A DNA stretch of 64,000 nucleotides from Petrolisthes cinctipes (GCA_033782935.1 JAWQEG010000369.1:2113501-2177500); one strand, 5' to 3'. Counted from the stretch's first letter, positions 24,201 through 35,487 are shown. Notes: generated by a model not told the origin, from the letters alone. Numbers and translations are program-made.

Positions 24201-26656
24201 CTGTGTAGGCATGTACAGATTGCTTCTGGAACCCCAAAATATTGAATTTTCGGGTGTTTTGAGCATGAATTTGAGATATAAACGGGTACAGAAGATATAT
24301 GCACATATTGACTTTGGGCATCTAAAATATCGATTTTCAGCATGTTTTGGGCCTGTATTTTGAAAATACTCTAACACTGAGTAGGCATGTACAGATTGCT
24401 TCTGGGACCCCAAAATATTGAATTTTCGGGTGTTTTGAGCCTGAATTTGAGATATAAACGGGTACAGAAGATATATGCACATATTGACTTTGGGCACCAA
24501 AAATATCGATTTTTAGCATGTTTTGGGCCTGAATTTTGAAAATACTCTAACACGGAGTAGGCATGTACAGATCGCTTCTGGGACCCCAAAATATCGAATT
24601 TTCGGGTGTTTAGGGCCAGAATTTGAGATATAAACGGGTACAGAAGATGCATGCACATATCGACTTTTGTGCACCTAAAAGATCGATTTTCAGTATGTTT
24701 TGAGCATGTATTTTGAAAATACTCTAACACGGAGTAGGCATGTACAGATACCTTCTGGGACCTCTAAATATCGAATTTTTGGGTGTTTTGGGACTGAATT
24801 TGAGATATCGACTTTTTGGCACCTAAAAGATCGATTTTTAGCATGTTTTTAGACAAAATTTTGAAAATATTCTAGCACTGGGTAGGCATGTACAAATTGC
24901 TTCTGGGACCCCAAAATATTGAATTTTCGGGTGTTTTGAGGCTGAAATTGAGATATAAACGGGTACAGAAGATACATGCACATATTGTCTTTGGGCACCA
25001 AAAATATCGATTTTCAGCATGTTTTGGGCCTGAATTTTGAAAATACTCTAACACTGAGTAGGCATGTACAGATCGCTTCTGGGACCCCAAAATATCGAAT
25101 TTTCGGGTGTTTAGGACCAGAATTTGAGATATAAACGGGTACAGAAGATGCATGCACATATCGACTTTTGGGCACCTAAAAGATCGATTTTCAGTATGTT
25201 TTTGGCCTGTATTTTGAAAATACTCTAACACGGAGTAGGCATGTACAGATACCTTCTGGGACCTCTAAATATCGAATTTTCGGGTGTTTTGTGACTGAAT
25301 TTGAGATATCAATTTTGTCACCTAAAATATCGATTTTCAGCATGTTTTGGGCCTGTATTTTGAAAATACTCTAACACTGAGTAGGCATGTACAGATTGCT
25401 TCTGGGACCCCAAAATATTGAATTTTTGGATGTTTTGAGCTTGAATTTGAGATATAAACGGGTACTGAAGATGCATGCACATATCGACTTTTGTGCACCT
25501 AAAAGATCGATTTTCAGTATGTTTTGAGCATGTATTTTGAAAATACTCTAACACGGAGTAGGCATGTACAGATCGCTTCTGGGACCCCTAAATATCGAAT
25601 TTTCGGGTGTTTTGGGACTGAATTTGAGATATCGACTTTTTGGCACCTAAAAGATCGATTTTTAGCATGTTTTTAGCCTATATTTTGAAAATATTCTAGC
25701 ACTGTACAGATTGCTTCTGGGACCCCAAAATATTGAATTTTCGGGTGTTTTGAGCCTGAATTTGAGATATAAACGGGTACAGAAGATACATGCACATATT
25801 GACTTTGGGCACCAAAAATATCGATTTTCAGCATGTTTTGGGTCTGAATTTTGAAAATACTCTAATACGGAGTAGGCATGTACAGATCGCTTCTGGGACC
25901 CCAAAATATCGAATTTTCGGGTGTTTAGGGCCAGAATTTGAGATATAAACGGGTACAGAAGATGCATGCACATATCGACTTTTGTGCACCTAAAAGATCG
26001 ATTTTCAGTATGTTTTTGGCCTGTATTTTGAAAATACTCTAACACGGAGTAGGCATGTACAGATACCTACTGGGACCTCTAAATATCGAATTTTTTGGTG
26101 TTTTGGGACTGAATTTGAGAGATCGATTTTTTGGCACCTAAAAGATCGATTTTTAGCATGTTTTTAGCCTATATTTTGAAAATATTCTAGCACTGTGTAG
26201 GCATGTACAGATTGCTTCTGGGACCCCAAAATATTGAATTTTCGGGTGTTTTGAGCCTGAATTTGAGATATAAACGGGTACAGAAGATACATGCACATAT
26301 TGACTTTGGGCATCTAAAATATCGATTTTCAGCATGTTTTGGGCCTGTATTTTGAAAATACTCTAACACTGAGTAGGCATGTACAGATTGCTTCTGGGAC
26401 CCCAAAATATTGAATTTTCGGGTGTTTTGAGCCTGAATTTGAGATATAAACGGGTACTGAAGATGCATGCACATATCGACTTTTGTGCACCTAAAAGATC
26501 GATTTTCAGTATGTTTTGAGCATGTATTTTGAAAATACTCTAACACGGAGTAGGCATGTACAGATCGCTTCTGGGACCCCTACATATCGAATTTTCGGGT
26601 GTTTTGGGACTGAATTTGAGATATCGACTTTTTGGCACCTAAAAGATCGATTTTTA
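18222..26656 (+). repeat. 8,435-bp super-repeat, copy 2 (direct tandem of copy 1)
   Basis: Every unit start is copy 1 plus 8,435. By eye the copies differ at few sites, for example CGATTTACAGC at 20032 against CGATTTTCAGC at 11597, and GAATTTACGGG near 23744 against GAATTTTCGGG near 15309. Larger patches of difference lie at 21366-21856, where copy 2 carries the B'/C variants seen before 16406 and copy 1 (12931-13421) carries those seen at 15238, and around 25980-26150. The last unit keeps the CCCTACATATCG variant found at the end of copy 1. Confidence 0.92.
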
Positions 26657-29633
26657 GCATGTTTTTAGCCTATATTTTGAAAATATTCTAGCACTGTACA
26701 GATTGCTTTTGGGACCCAAAAATATTGAATTTACGGGTGTTTTGAGCCTGAATTTGAGATATAAACGGGTACAGAAGATACATGCACATATTGACTTTAT
26801 GCACCAAAAATATCGATTTTCAGCATGTTTTGGGCCTGAATTTTGAAAATACTCTAACACGGAGTAGGCATGTACAGATCGCTTCTGGGACCCCAAAATA
26901 TCGAATTTTCGGGTGTTTAGGGCCAGAATTTGAGATATAAACGGGTACAGAAGATGCATGCACATATCGACTTTTGGGCACCTAAAAGATCGATTTTCAG
27001 TATGTTTTTGGCCTGTATTTTGAAAATACTCTAACACGGAGTAGGCATGTACAGATACCTACTGGGACCTCTAAAATATCGAATTTTTGGGTGTTTTGGG
27101 ACTGAATTTGAGATATCGATTTTTTGGCACCTAAAATGTCGATTTTTAGCATGTTTTTAGCCTATATTTTGAAAATATTCTAGCACTGTGTAGGCATGTA
27201 CAGACTGCTTCTGGGACCCCAAAATATTGAATTTTCGGGTGTTTTGAGCATGAATTTGAGATATAAACGGGTACAAAAGATACATGCACATATTGACTTT
27301 GGGCATCTAAAATATCGATTTTCAGCATGTTTTGGGCCTTTATTTTGAAAATACTCTAACACTGAGTAGGCATGTACAGATTGCTTCTGGGACCCCAAAA
27401 TATTGAATTTTCGGGTGTTTTAAGCCTGAATTTGAGATATAAACGGGTACTGAAGATGCATGCACATATCGACTTTTGTGCACCTAAAAGATCGATTTTC
27501 AGTATGTTTTGAGCATGTATTTTGAAAATACTCTAACACGGAGTAGGCATGTACAGATCGCTTCTGGGACCCCTAAATATCGAATTTTCGGGTGTTTTGG
27601 GACTGAATTTGAGATATCGACTTTTTGGCACCTAAAAGATCGATTTTTAGCATGTTTTTAGCCTATATTTTGAAAATATTCTAGCACTGTACAGATTGCT
27701 TCTGGGACCCCAAAATATTGAATTTTCGGGTGTTTTGAGCCTGAATTTGAGATATAAACGGGTACAGAAGATACATGCACATATTGACTTTGGGCACCAA
27801 AAATATCGATTTTCAGCATGTTTTGGGTCTGAATTTTGAAAATACTCTAATACGGAGTAGGCATGTACAGATCGCTTCTGGGACCCCAAAATATCGAATT
27901 TTCGGGTGTTTAGGGCCAGAATTTGAGATATAAACGGGTACAGAAGATGCATGCACATATCGACTTTTGGGCAAATAAAAGATCGATTTTCAGTATGTTT
28001 TTGGCCTGTATTTTGAAAATACTCTAACACGGAGTAGGCATGTACAGATACCTACTGGGACCTCTAAATATCGAATTTTTTGGTGTTTTGGGACTGAATT
28101 TGAGAGATCGATTTTTTGGCACCTAAAATGTCGATTTTTAGCATGTTTTTAGCCTATATTTTGAAAATATTCTAGCACTGTGTAGGCATTTACAGATTGC
28201 TTCTGGGACCCCAAAATATTGAATTTTCGGGTGTTTTGAGCCTGAATTTGAGATATAAACGGGTACAGAAGATACATGCACATATTGACTTTGGGCATCT
28301 AAAATATCGATTTTCAGCATGTTTTGGGCCTGTATTTTGAAAATACTCTAACACTGAGTAGGCATGTACAGATTGCTTCTGGGACCCCAAAATATTGAAT
28401 TTTCGGGTGTTTTGAGCCTGAATTTGAGATATAAACGGGTACTGAAGATGCATGCACATATCGACTTTTGTGCACCTAAAAGATCGATTTTCAGTATGTT
28501 TTGAGCATGTATTTTGAAAATACTCTAACACGGAGTAGGCATGTACAGATCGCTTCTGGGACCCCTACATATCGAATTTTCGGGTGTTTTGGGACTGAAT
28601 TTGAGATATCGACTTTTTGGCACCTAAAAGATCGATTTTTAGCATGTTTTTAGCCTATATTTTGAAAATATTCTAGCACTGTACAGATTGCTTTTGGGAC
28701 CCAAAAATATTGAATTTACGGGTGTTTTGAGCCTGAATTTGAGATATAAACGGGTACAGAAGATACATGCACATATTGACTTTATGCACCAAAAATATCG
28801 ATTTTCAGCATGTTTTGGGCCTGAATTTTGAAAATACTCTAACACGGAGTAGGCATGTACAGATCGCTTCTGGGACCCCAAAATATCGAATTTTCGGGTG
28901 TTTAGGGCCAGAATTTGAGATATAAACGGGTACAGAAGATGCATGCACATATCGACTTTTGGGCACCTAAAAGATCGATTTTCAGTATGTTTTTGGCCTG
29001 TATTTTGAAAATACTCTAACACGGAGTAGGCATGTACAGATACCTACTGGGACCTCTAAATATCGAATTTTCGGGTGTTTTGGGACTGAATTTGAGATAT
29101 CGATTTTTTGGCACCTAAAATGTCGATTTTTAGCATGTTTTTAGCCTATATTTTGAAAATATTCTAGCACTGTGTAGGCATGTACAGATTGCTTCTGGGA
29201 CCCCAAAATATTGAATTTTCGGGTGTTTTGAGCATGAATTTGAGATATAAACGGGTACAAAAGATACATGCACATATTGACTTTGGGCATCTAAAATATC
29301 GATTTTCAGCATGTTTTGGGCCTTTATTTTGAAAATACTCTAACACTGAGTAGGCATGTACAGATTGCTTCTGGGACCCCAAAATATTGAATTTTCGGGT
29401 GTTTTAAGCCTGAATTTGAGATATAAACGGGTACTGAAGATGCATGCACATATCGACTTTTGTGCACCTAAAAGATCGATTTTCAGTATGTTTTGAGCAT
29501 GTATTTTGAAAATACTCTAACACGGAGTAGGCATGTACAGATCGCTTCTGGGACCCCTAAATATCGAATTTTCGGGTGTTTTGGGACTGAATTTGAGATA
29601 TCGACTTTTTGGCACCTAAAAGATCGATTTTTA
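26657..29633 (+). repeat. Mosaic block: 0.99-kb unit pair, interposed borrowed pair, pair again
   Basis: Units at 26657 (492) and 27149 (501) recur at 28642 (491) and 29133 (501). They share TTTTGGGACCCAAAAAT, GACTTTATGCACC, GGGCCTTTATTTTG and GTACAAAAGATAC. Between them, 27650-28641 matches the pair at 17230-18221 (shared CTAATACGG, GGGCAAATAAAAG and GAATTTTTTGG). The first copy has one extra A (CTAAAATATCG near 27071). Overall spacing of the copies is about 1,984 bp. Confidence 0.8.
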
Positions 29634-31125
29634 GCATGTTTTTAGCCTATATTTTGAAAATATTCTAGCACTGTACAGATTGCTTCTGGGACCCCAAAAT
29701 ATTGAATTTTCGGGTGTTTTGAGCCTGAATTTGAGATATAAACGGGTACAGAAGATACATGCACATATTGACTTTGGGCACCAAAAATATCGATTTTCAG
29801 CATGTTTTGGGCCTGAATTTTGAAAATACTCTAACACGGAGTAGGCATGTACAGATCGCTTCTGGGACCCCAAAATATCGAATTTTCGGGTGTTTAGGGC
29901 CAGAATTTGAGATATAAACGGATACAGAAGATGCATGCACATATCGACTTTTGGGCACCTAAAAGATCGATTTTCAGTATGTTTTTGGCCTGTATTTTGA
30001 AAATACTCTAACACGGAGTAGGCATGTACAGATACCTTCTGGGACCTCTAAATATCGAATTTTCGGGTGTTTTGGGACTGAATTTGAGATATCGATTTTT
30101 TGGCACCTAAAATGTCGATTTTTAGCATGTTTTTAGCCTATATTTTGAAAATATTCTAGCACTGTGTAGGCATGTACAGATTGCTTCTGGGACAACAAAA
30201 TATTGAATTTTAGGGTGTTTTGAGCCTGAATTTGAGATATAAACGGGTACAGAAGATACATGCACATATTGACTTTGGGCATCTAAAATATCGATTTTCA
30301 GCATGTTTTGGGCCTGTATTTTGAAAATACTCTAACACTGAGTAGGCATGTACAGATTGCTTCTGGGACCCCAAAATATTGAATTTTCGGGTGTTTTGAG
30401 CCTGAATTTGAGATATAAACGGGTACGGAAGATGCATGCACATATCGACTTTTGTGCACCTAAAAGATCGATTTTCAGTATGTTTTGAGCATGTATTTTG
30501 AAAATACTCTAACACGGAGTAGGCATGTACAGATCGCTTCTGGGACCCCTAAATATCGAATTTTCGGGTGTTTTGGGACTGAATTTGAGATATCGACTTT
30601 TTGGCACCTAAAAGATCGATTTTTAGCATGTTTTTAGCCTATATTTTGAAAATATTCTAGCACTGAGTAGGCATGTACAGATTGCTTCTGGGACCCCAAA
30701 ATATTTAATTTTCGGGTGTTTTGAGCCTGAATTTGAGATATAAACGGGTACTGAAGATACATGCACATATTGACTTTGGGCACCAAAAATATTGATTTTC
30801 AGCATGGTTTGGGCCTAAATTTTGAAAATACTCTAACACGGAGTAGGCATGTACAGATCGCTTCTGGGACCCCAAAATATCGAATTTTCGGGTGTTTAGG
30901 GCCAGAATTTGAGATATAAACGGGTACAGAAGATGCATGCACATATCGACTTTTGGGCACCTAAAAGATCGATTTTCAGTATGTTTTTAGCCTGTATTTT
31001 GAAAATACTCTAACACGGAGTAGGCATGTACAGATACCTTCTGGGACCACTAAATATCGAATTTTCGGGTGTTTTGGGACTGAATTTGAGATATCAATTT
31101 TTGGCACCTAAAATGTCGATTTTTA

Positions 31126-31764
31126 GCATGTTTTTAGCCTATATTTTGAAAATATTCTAGCACTGTGTAGGCATGTACAGATTGCTTCTGGGACCTCAAA
31201 ATATTGAATTTTCGGGTGTTTTGAGCCTGAATTTGAGATATAAACGGGTACTGAAGATGCATGCACATATCGACTTTTGTGCACCTAAAAGATCGATTTT
31301 CAGTATGTTTTGAGCATGTATTTTGAAAATACTCTAACACGGAGTAGGCATGTACAGATCGCTTCTGGGACCCCTAAATATCGAATTTTCGGGTGTTTTG
31401 GGACTGAATTTGAGATATCGCCTTTTTGGCACCTAAAAGATCGATTTTTAGCATGTTTTTAGCCTATATTTTGAAAATATTCTAGTACTGTACAGATTGC
31501 TTCTGGGACCCCAAAATATTGAATTTTCGGGTGTTTTGAGCCTGAATTTGAGATATAAACGGGTACAGAAGATACATGCACATATTGACTTTGGGCACCA
31601 AAAATATCGATTTTCAGCATGTTTTGGGTCTGTATTTTGAAAATACTCTAACACGGAGTAGGCATGTACAGATCGCTTCTGGGACCCCTAAATATCGAAT
31701 TTTCGGGTGTTTGGGGACTGAATTTGAGATATCGACTTCTTGGCACCTGAAAGATCGATTTTTA
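31126..31764 (+). repeat. Two tandem dimer units (325 + 314 bp), second locus
   Basis: Units start at 31126, 31451 and 31765 with the same monomer make-up as 8166-8804: an A/B fusion plus C, then A' plus a B/C fusion. They lie just left of the transposon insertion. Private variants (GGACCTCAAAATATTG at 31190, TCGCCTTTTTGGC at 31418) show it is not simply a recent copy of the first locus. Confidence 0.82.
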
Positions 31765-31990
31765 GCATGTTTTTAGCCTATATTTTGAAAATATTCTAGC
31801 ACTGAGTAGGCATGTACAGATTGCTTCTGGGACCCAAAAATATTGAATTTTCGGGTGTTTTGAGCCTGAATTTGAGATATAAACGGGTACAGAAGATACA
31901 TGCACATATAGACTTTGGGCACCAAAAATATCGATTTTCAGCATGTTTTGGTCCTGAATTTTGAAAATACTCTAACACTGAGTAGGCATG

Positions 31991-31992
31991 TA
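31991..31992. repeat. Target-site duplication TA, left
   Basis: The satellite reads GGCATGTA and is then broken by CAGTCTGTTACAG. The TA pairs with TA at 36095-36096. Removing the element plus one TA restores the normal phase of the monomer (GGCATGTACATATTGCTTC). The six bases TGTACA around the site are themselves palindromic, so a longer duplication cannot be excluded from the ends alone. Confidence 0.85.
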
Positions 31993-32040
31993 CAGTCTGT
32001 TACAGTTCCGACTGGGCCACCCAGTATCGAGAGATCGTAG

Positions 32041-32304
32041 ATGTGGCAGCAGTGTGTGTGTGTGCTCGAAAATTATACGGATCGTCAACACTCTCCCTCT
32101 GTAGTGAACATGACCCTGCCTCAAAGTTCATTCCATAGATGGCGCTGTGTAGTTGTGGAAGGAATGTGGACTGCAGGGTTGAAGTTTCGGGAAACATCTA
32201 TGCTCGTGCCAATGAGTCATGAGCTCTCAGGCAGAGTGGTTGAGGAATGCTATTATGGAAATTTAACAACTATATTACACAATGATCAGGTGAAGCTAAG
32301 GTAA
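32041..32304 (+). other. Unassigned 87-codon open frame in the left arm, mirrored at 35783-36046 (-)
   Basis: ATG at 32041, stop ending at 32304. The same 87-residue translation is encoded on the minus strand of the right arm (36046 down to 35783). The only base difference I saw is a synonymous third position (GTG against GTT, near 32106). The sequence has no motif I recognise, no obvious membrane segment and no upstream signal. It sits in the strongly conserved outer part of the arms, so its openness may reflect arm identity rather than coding. I do not call it a gene. Confidence 0.25.
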
Positions 32305-32605
32305 AGTTGTTCGTGTCCTGAACAGTGAATATTTCTTCTTAATGGTTATCATGTTTGGCATGCAACATTGCTCAGCCGTTCTGACAGAGCTCACGTCTCG
32401 TTGCCACGATTGTTATCTTGTTTTTCTACCAACTAGGATCGGGCAGATAGGTTGTTTTCTTTGTCCATCATATTTTGGTAAGCATAATTTGAGATCACCT
32501 TTGATTTCGTATTTTATTTGTAAGTCAGGTATTACATGCATAGTAAAATTCCTTCATTGCTAAATACTTTTTCTCTCTCGTAATAAAAATGTTAAAGTCA
32601 ACTGT

Positions 32606-32608
<3 letters not shown>

Positions 32609-32667
<59 letters not shown>
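32609..32667 (+). repeat. (TC)n microsatellite in left arm
   Basis: Uninterrupted TC dinucleotide run of 59 bp. Its inverse counterpart in the right arm is at 35403-35468. Confidence 0.97.
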
Positions 32668-32670
<3 letters not shown>

Positions 32671-33304
32671 ATAAACACCATCTTATCTTATCCTATCTCT
32701 ATACTAATGAAATCGGACAGAGAGTGAGGACCAATTCCACAGTTGTTCGTTGTAGTTTGTTAGCGCCCAAACGAAAGAAACTAAACTGTGTAAATGACTT
32801 GTGTCTGATTTATTGGAAGCATCTGATGAGTAAAGTATGCAGCTATTGTAATAATACAAATGCTCAATTAATAGTTTTGGTGAATAGGAATAATCAGCTT
32901 TTGAGAAATAACGAAGCCTTACAAGTGTGTTTGGGGAGGACTCTGACAAAATGACTGTGGAATCAGTCCTGGCTCCCTGACATTCTACGTTAATAAACAA
33001 ATTAGTAGTGTCGAAATAAGCGATCGTTTTGCCAGTGATAATCAACTCGCATTGATTGTTAACTGGGTTATGTTTGTTTTGAACCCACAGGTGAACGGGG
33101 AAGAGGCATCACTCCTAACGACCAAACGTGTGTTTAACCTACTAATAGATTACCCCAAGTTTTGCTAATAGATACATTAATGTGTGCATAGTAGTAGGTT
33201 ATCTACCAAATTTGCACACCGTTCACATAATGATGGATTTATGTGGAGAAGAGAAGGGCGAAGTCTCAGAAAGTAGCCCAGGTGGGCAAGGTGAACTTCG
33301 TTGG

Positions 33305-33510
33305 AACCCCATAGAGAACATGTGGGCTAATATGGTCAACTGCTGGGAGCCAGAGATGGTGGAGCGGAGACCGGAGGCATTAATGGCTCATACCCAGGCT
33401 CAGTGGGAGATGTTCCGCAACAAACCTAACAAATTCGACGCATTGTGGCCTCTGTGCCCGATAGACTGCGTGCCGTCATAGAGAAGGAAGGTGGCTGGAC
33501 TAGATATTAA
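33305..33510 (+). pseudogene. Tc1-like transposase, C-terminal remnant (5'-truncated, frameshifted)
   Basis: A Tc1/mariner transposase cuts and pastes its element with a DDE-type nuclease. Here only the end survives. The first frame starts at 33305 with NPIENMW, the family block that carries the last catalytic acid (the E), and continues through WEPEMVERRPEAL and QWEMFRN. Around 33425-33436 the frame shifts (net loss of one base or gain of two). The second frame then gives IVASVPDRLRAVIEK and ends GGWTRY before TAA at 33508-33510, a typical Tc1-family C-terminus. About 68 codons remain of a protein usually near 340 residues. The DNA-binding domain and the first two acids are gone. An open frame runs in from 33182, but its upstream part belongs to the inverted arm and is not transposase. 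Confidence 0.85.
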
Positions 33511-33521
33511 TTGTCAATGTA

Positions 33522-33527
33522 AATAAA
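33522..33527 (+). promoter_or_regulatory. Candidate polyadenylation signal AATAAA
   Basis: AATAAA lies 12 bases after the transposase stop codon, within ATGTAAATAAAAAATT. A second AATAAA occurs near 33543. The position is right for a compact Tc1-type transcript end. In AT-rich DNA the hexamer is common, so the call rests on placement only. Confidence 0.4.
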
Positions 33528-34415
33528 AAATTATTTTGTTTAAATAAATGTTGTTGGGTTGTCAAGGATTGTATAACTCCTACTTTGGCTATTTACATTT
33601 ATAGAGTGTTCCTGTCTATTGAAATTATGAACCTGTAAGATGACGAAAGTAGAGAATAACCAGAGTTTTATCTCTCCTCCGGCCAACGAGGGTTCAACCG
33701 CCGATTTTACAGCTGGTTAGCATATTTCTCGAATTTGGCTGGAGAGCAAGAAGTGCTGGGACAAAATTAAGGAAAATTGCTCCTAACATATAGGAATAAA
33801 AGTAACCATAGGAAATTTTTTAAATAGTCTCATTGTCTTTCCCAGCTCATTTTACCTACTTGACTGCATTTCAACCCAACCATACTTAATCTAACCTAAC
33901 TGAACGGATTGCATTGACCAGGTCAGAATTGAAAAATATGCCTCCGAATAGGGGTCCCTCTGAGTGTGCAGTGTGTTTTAAGATGTGATCTCGGGCACGG
34001 ACGCGAAGATTTTATATTTCTTTATAATGCAAGTAAATCTTGGTTTAATCACGTGTTCTGTCTGACTTTTACTAGGTGCTAATTTTCTTTAGGATTATTA
34101 CACATACAGCATGATATCGGTAATGTCAATTTAGACACATTCTTCTTTAATTTGTGTAGCTAACGTTATCCATTCATTACTTGATGACTCGATAAAAAGA
34201 TACACAGAATATGCGAGAGGGATAGTTTCGGAGTAATTTCATAATTCGTAGGATTTATGGTAACGGGTAATACAATAAACAAAGTAATAAAAATCTTTAG
34301 GATTTTATCATTATAAGGAGTCGTTACTCTGAAACGCTCATCAAATACTGACTGGCAAACTACATTCCTAGCTAAAGTAATGACCCTACGTATCCGTCTG
34401 CTCAACCGGTGCCTT
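33528..34415. other. Central unique segment of the element, no gene recognised
   Basis: AT-rich, single-copy within this window, not satellite and not part of the arms. It has no long frame with a recognisable motif. A minus-strand open frame of 90 codons (34438-34166) starts in the arm and has no domain I can name. A GGGTTCAACC at about 33689 resembles a polymerase III B box, but I found no convincing A box upstream. A short CTAACCTAAC at about 33891 is too brief to be telomeric. Confidence 0.6.
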
Positions 34416-34714
34416 CCAGTGAACTTCACCTTGCCCACCTACTTTCCGAAACTTCGCCCTTCTCTTCCCCACAGCCACACACCGTTATCTCTGGAATAAA
34501 TCAATCATTATGTGAACGATGTGCAAATTTAGTAAAACACCTACTGTTATGCACACACTATTTTTCACTACAAAAGGTTAATTAGCAAAAATCGGGGTAA
34601 TCTATTAGGAGGTTAAACACACGTTTGGTCGCTAGGAGTGATCCCTCTTCCCCATTCAAGTGTGGCTTCTAAACAAACATAACCCAGTTAATATAACAAT
34701 CAATGCCAGTTGAT

Positions 34715-34727
34715 TATCATTGGCAAA
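34715..34727. repeat. 13-bp target-site duplication, left copy
   Basis: TATCATTGGCAAA, identical to 35036-35048. The left arm has the single, slightly diverged equivalent (inverse of TTTGCCAGTGATA at about 33030), which shows the empty state. Confidence 0.88.
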
Positions 34728-35035
34728 TTGATTGATTGATAGATTGATTTTTGGCGCTGCAACATCGAGATCATATAGCGCTAGAAGAAGGTGATAGAAG
34801 AGGTGGGACAGCAAGCAGGAAGGAAATAGAAAGAAAAGAGACAGTTGAATAACTGAAAGAGATTGGCTGGGGCCGAAGGGGCGCCAAAACCCTTAAAGTA
34901 TTGCCCTCTATCACTACCGGCAATACCCCTCTACGGGGTCTAAAGGAGAAAGGGAGAAGAGGTGGAGATGAGGGAAAGGTGAAGAAAGAACAGGATAAGA
35001 AAAGTGAAAAAGTTAGAAGGAGGTGAAGAAGAATC
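34728..35035 (-). mobile_element. Short retroposon (SINE or 5'-truncated LINE) inserted in right arm, 308 bp
   Basis: The left arm lacks this segment: its counterpart runs straight through the target. Flanks carry a perfect 13-bp direct repeat, TATCATTGGCAAA, at 34715-34727 and 35036-35048. The left end is TTGATTGATTGATAGATTGA, a simple-repeat tail, so the element lies on the minus strand with a (TCAA)n 3' tail. Next to the tail, GGCGCTGCAAC and ATAGCGCT can pair as a hairpin, as in many non-LTR 3' ends. The far end is a GA-rich stretch on the + strand. No reverse transcriptase sequence is present. Whether it is a SINE or a truncated LINE cannot be told from here. Confidence 0.8.
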
Positions 35036-35048
35036 TATCATTGGCAAA
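35036..35048. repeat. 13-bp target-site duplication, right copy
   Basis: TATCATTGGCAAA, followed by AGATCACATATTTCGACAC, which resumes homology to the left arm. Confidence 0.88.
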
Positions 35049-35398
35049 AGATCACATATTTCGACACTTATGTGTTTAACGTGGAATGTCAAGGAGTCAG
35101 GGCCGGTCCCGCATAGTCATTTTGTTTGTCAGATTCCTCCCCAAACACACTCGTAAGCCTTCGTTATTTCCCAAAAGCTGAGTATACCTATTCACTAAAA
35201 CTATCAAGCACTAGTATTATTACAATATCTGTAAACTTTACTCATCAGGTTAATCCAATAAATCAGTCAAAAGTCATTTACACAGTTTAGATTCTTTCGT
35301 TTGGGCGCTAACAAACTACAACGAACAAATGTGGAATTGGTCCTAAATCTCCATACGATTTCATATCTAAATAGACTGGATAAGATAAGATAGTGTTC

Positions 35399-35402
<4 letters not shown>

Positions 35403-35468
<66 letters not shown>
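35403..35468 (+). repeat. (GA)n microsatellite in right arm, first
   Basis: Pure GA run of 66 bp, the inverse counterpart of the TC run at 32609-32667. The two have drifted in length. Confidence 0.97.
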
Positions 35469-35471
<3 letters not shown>

Positions 35472-35487
35472 CAGTACACTTTAACGT

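Larger units (their letters stand above)
1..31992 (+). repeat. Satellite array, left block (177-bp family, trimer/hexamer HOR)
   Basis: Continuous head-to-tail tandem repeat in one orientation. Every monomer carries the same landmarks in order: GCATGTTTT, TATTTTGAAAATA, CTAACAC or CTAGCAC, GGCATGTACAG, CTTCTGGGACC, AATATTGAATTTT or AATATCGAATTTT, CGGGTGTTT, GAATTTGAGATAT, then (in full-length monomers) AAACGGGTAC and TGCATGCACATAT, then GGCACC and ATCGATTTT. Monomer starts were phased on GCATG/GTATG. Unit starts step by 491 or 501 bp in most places, with exceptions listed as separate features. Units not listed separately (for example 8805-9786 and 29634-31125) are ordinary 491/500/501-bp trimers. 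No genes are seen. The first 62 bases are the end of a C-type monomer. Confidence 0.97.
31993..33304 (+). repeat. Left inverted arm of the foldback element
   Basis: This is the reverse complement of the right arm. The outer ~300 bp are nearly identical to it; I saw one difference between 32041 and 32304. Inward of about 32310 differences accumulate: substitutions, an extra stretch of some 40-50 bp near 32370-32420, a different TC-repeat length, and a small loss near 33240. The arm ends where NPIE of the transposase remnant begins. Open frames inside the arm have no recognisable domain. Confidence 0.88.

Noticed and set aside
1..31992. CRISPR array
   Set aside because: There is no alternation of constant repeats with unique spacers. 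The full 148-177 bp is repeated, and the DNA is eukaryotic in character.
33182..33304. N-terminal part of the open frame leading into the transposase remnant
   Set aside because: It starts at a GTG inside the inverted arm, and the right arm carries the inverse of the same DNA. It does not resemble the transposase region that should precede NPIE.
33680..33705. Possible tRNA-like or SINE B box (GGGTTCAACC)
   Set aside because: No matching A box at the proper distance and no cloverleaf could be drawn by eye.
33885..33902. Telomere-like CTAACCTAAC
   Set aside because: Only about two imperfect units. Short CTAAC strings are frequent in AT-rich arthropod-like DNA.
33528..34415. Intact host gene or exon in the non-satellite segment
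   Set aside because: No long frame with recognisable protein motifs or convincing splice sites. The segment lies wholly within the inverted arms of the element.
34166..34438. 90-codon minus-strand open frame in the element centre as a transposase N-terminus
   Set aside because: It is basic at its start, but I see no helix-turn-helix or catalytic motif I can name. It begins in the arm and runs opposite to the transposase remnant.
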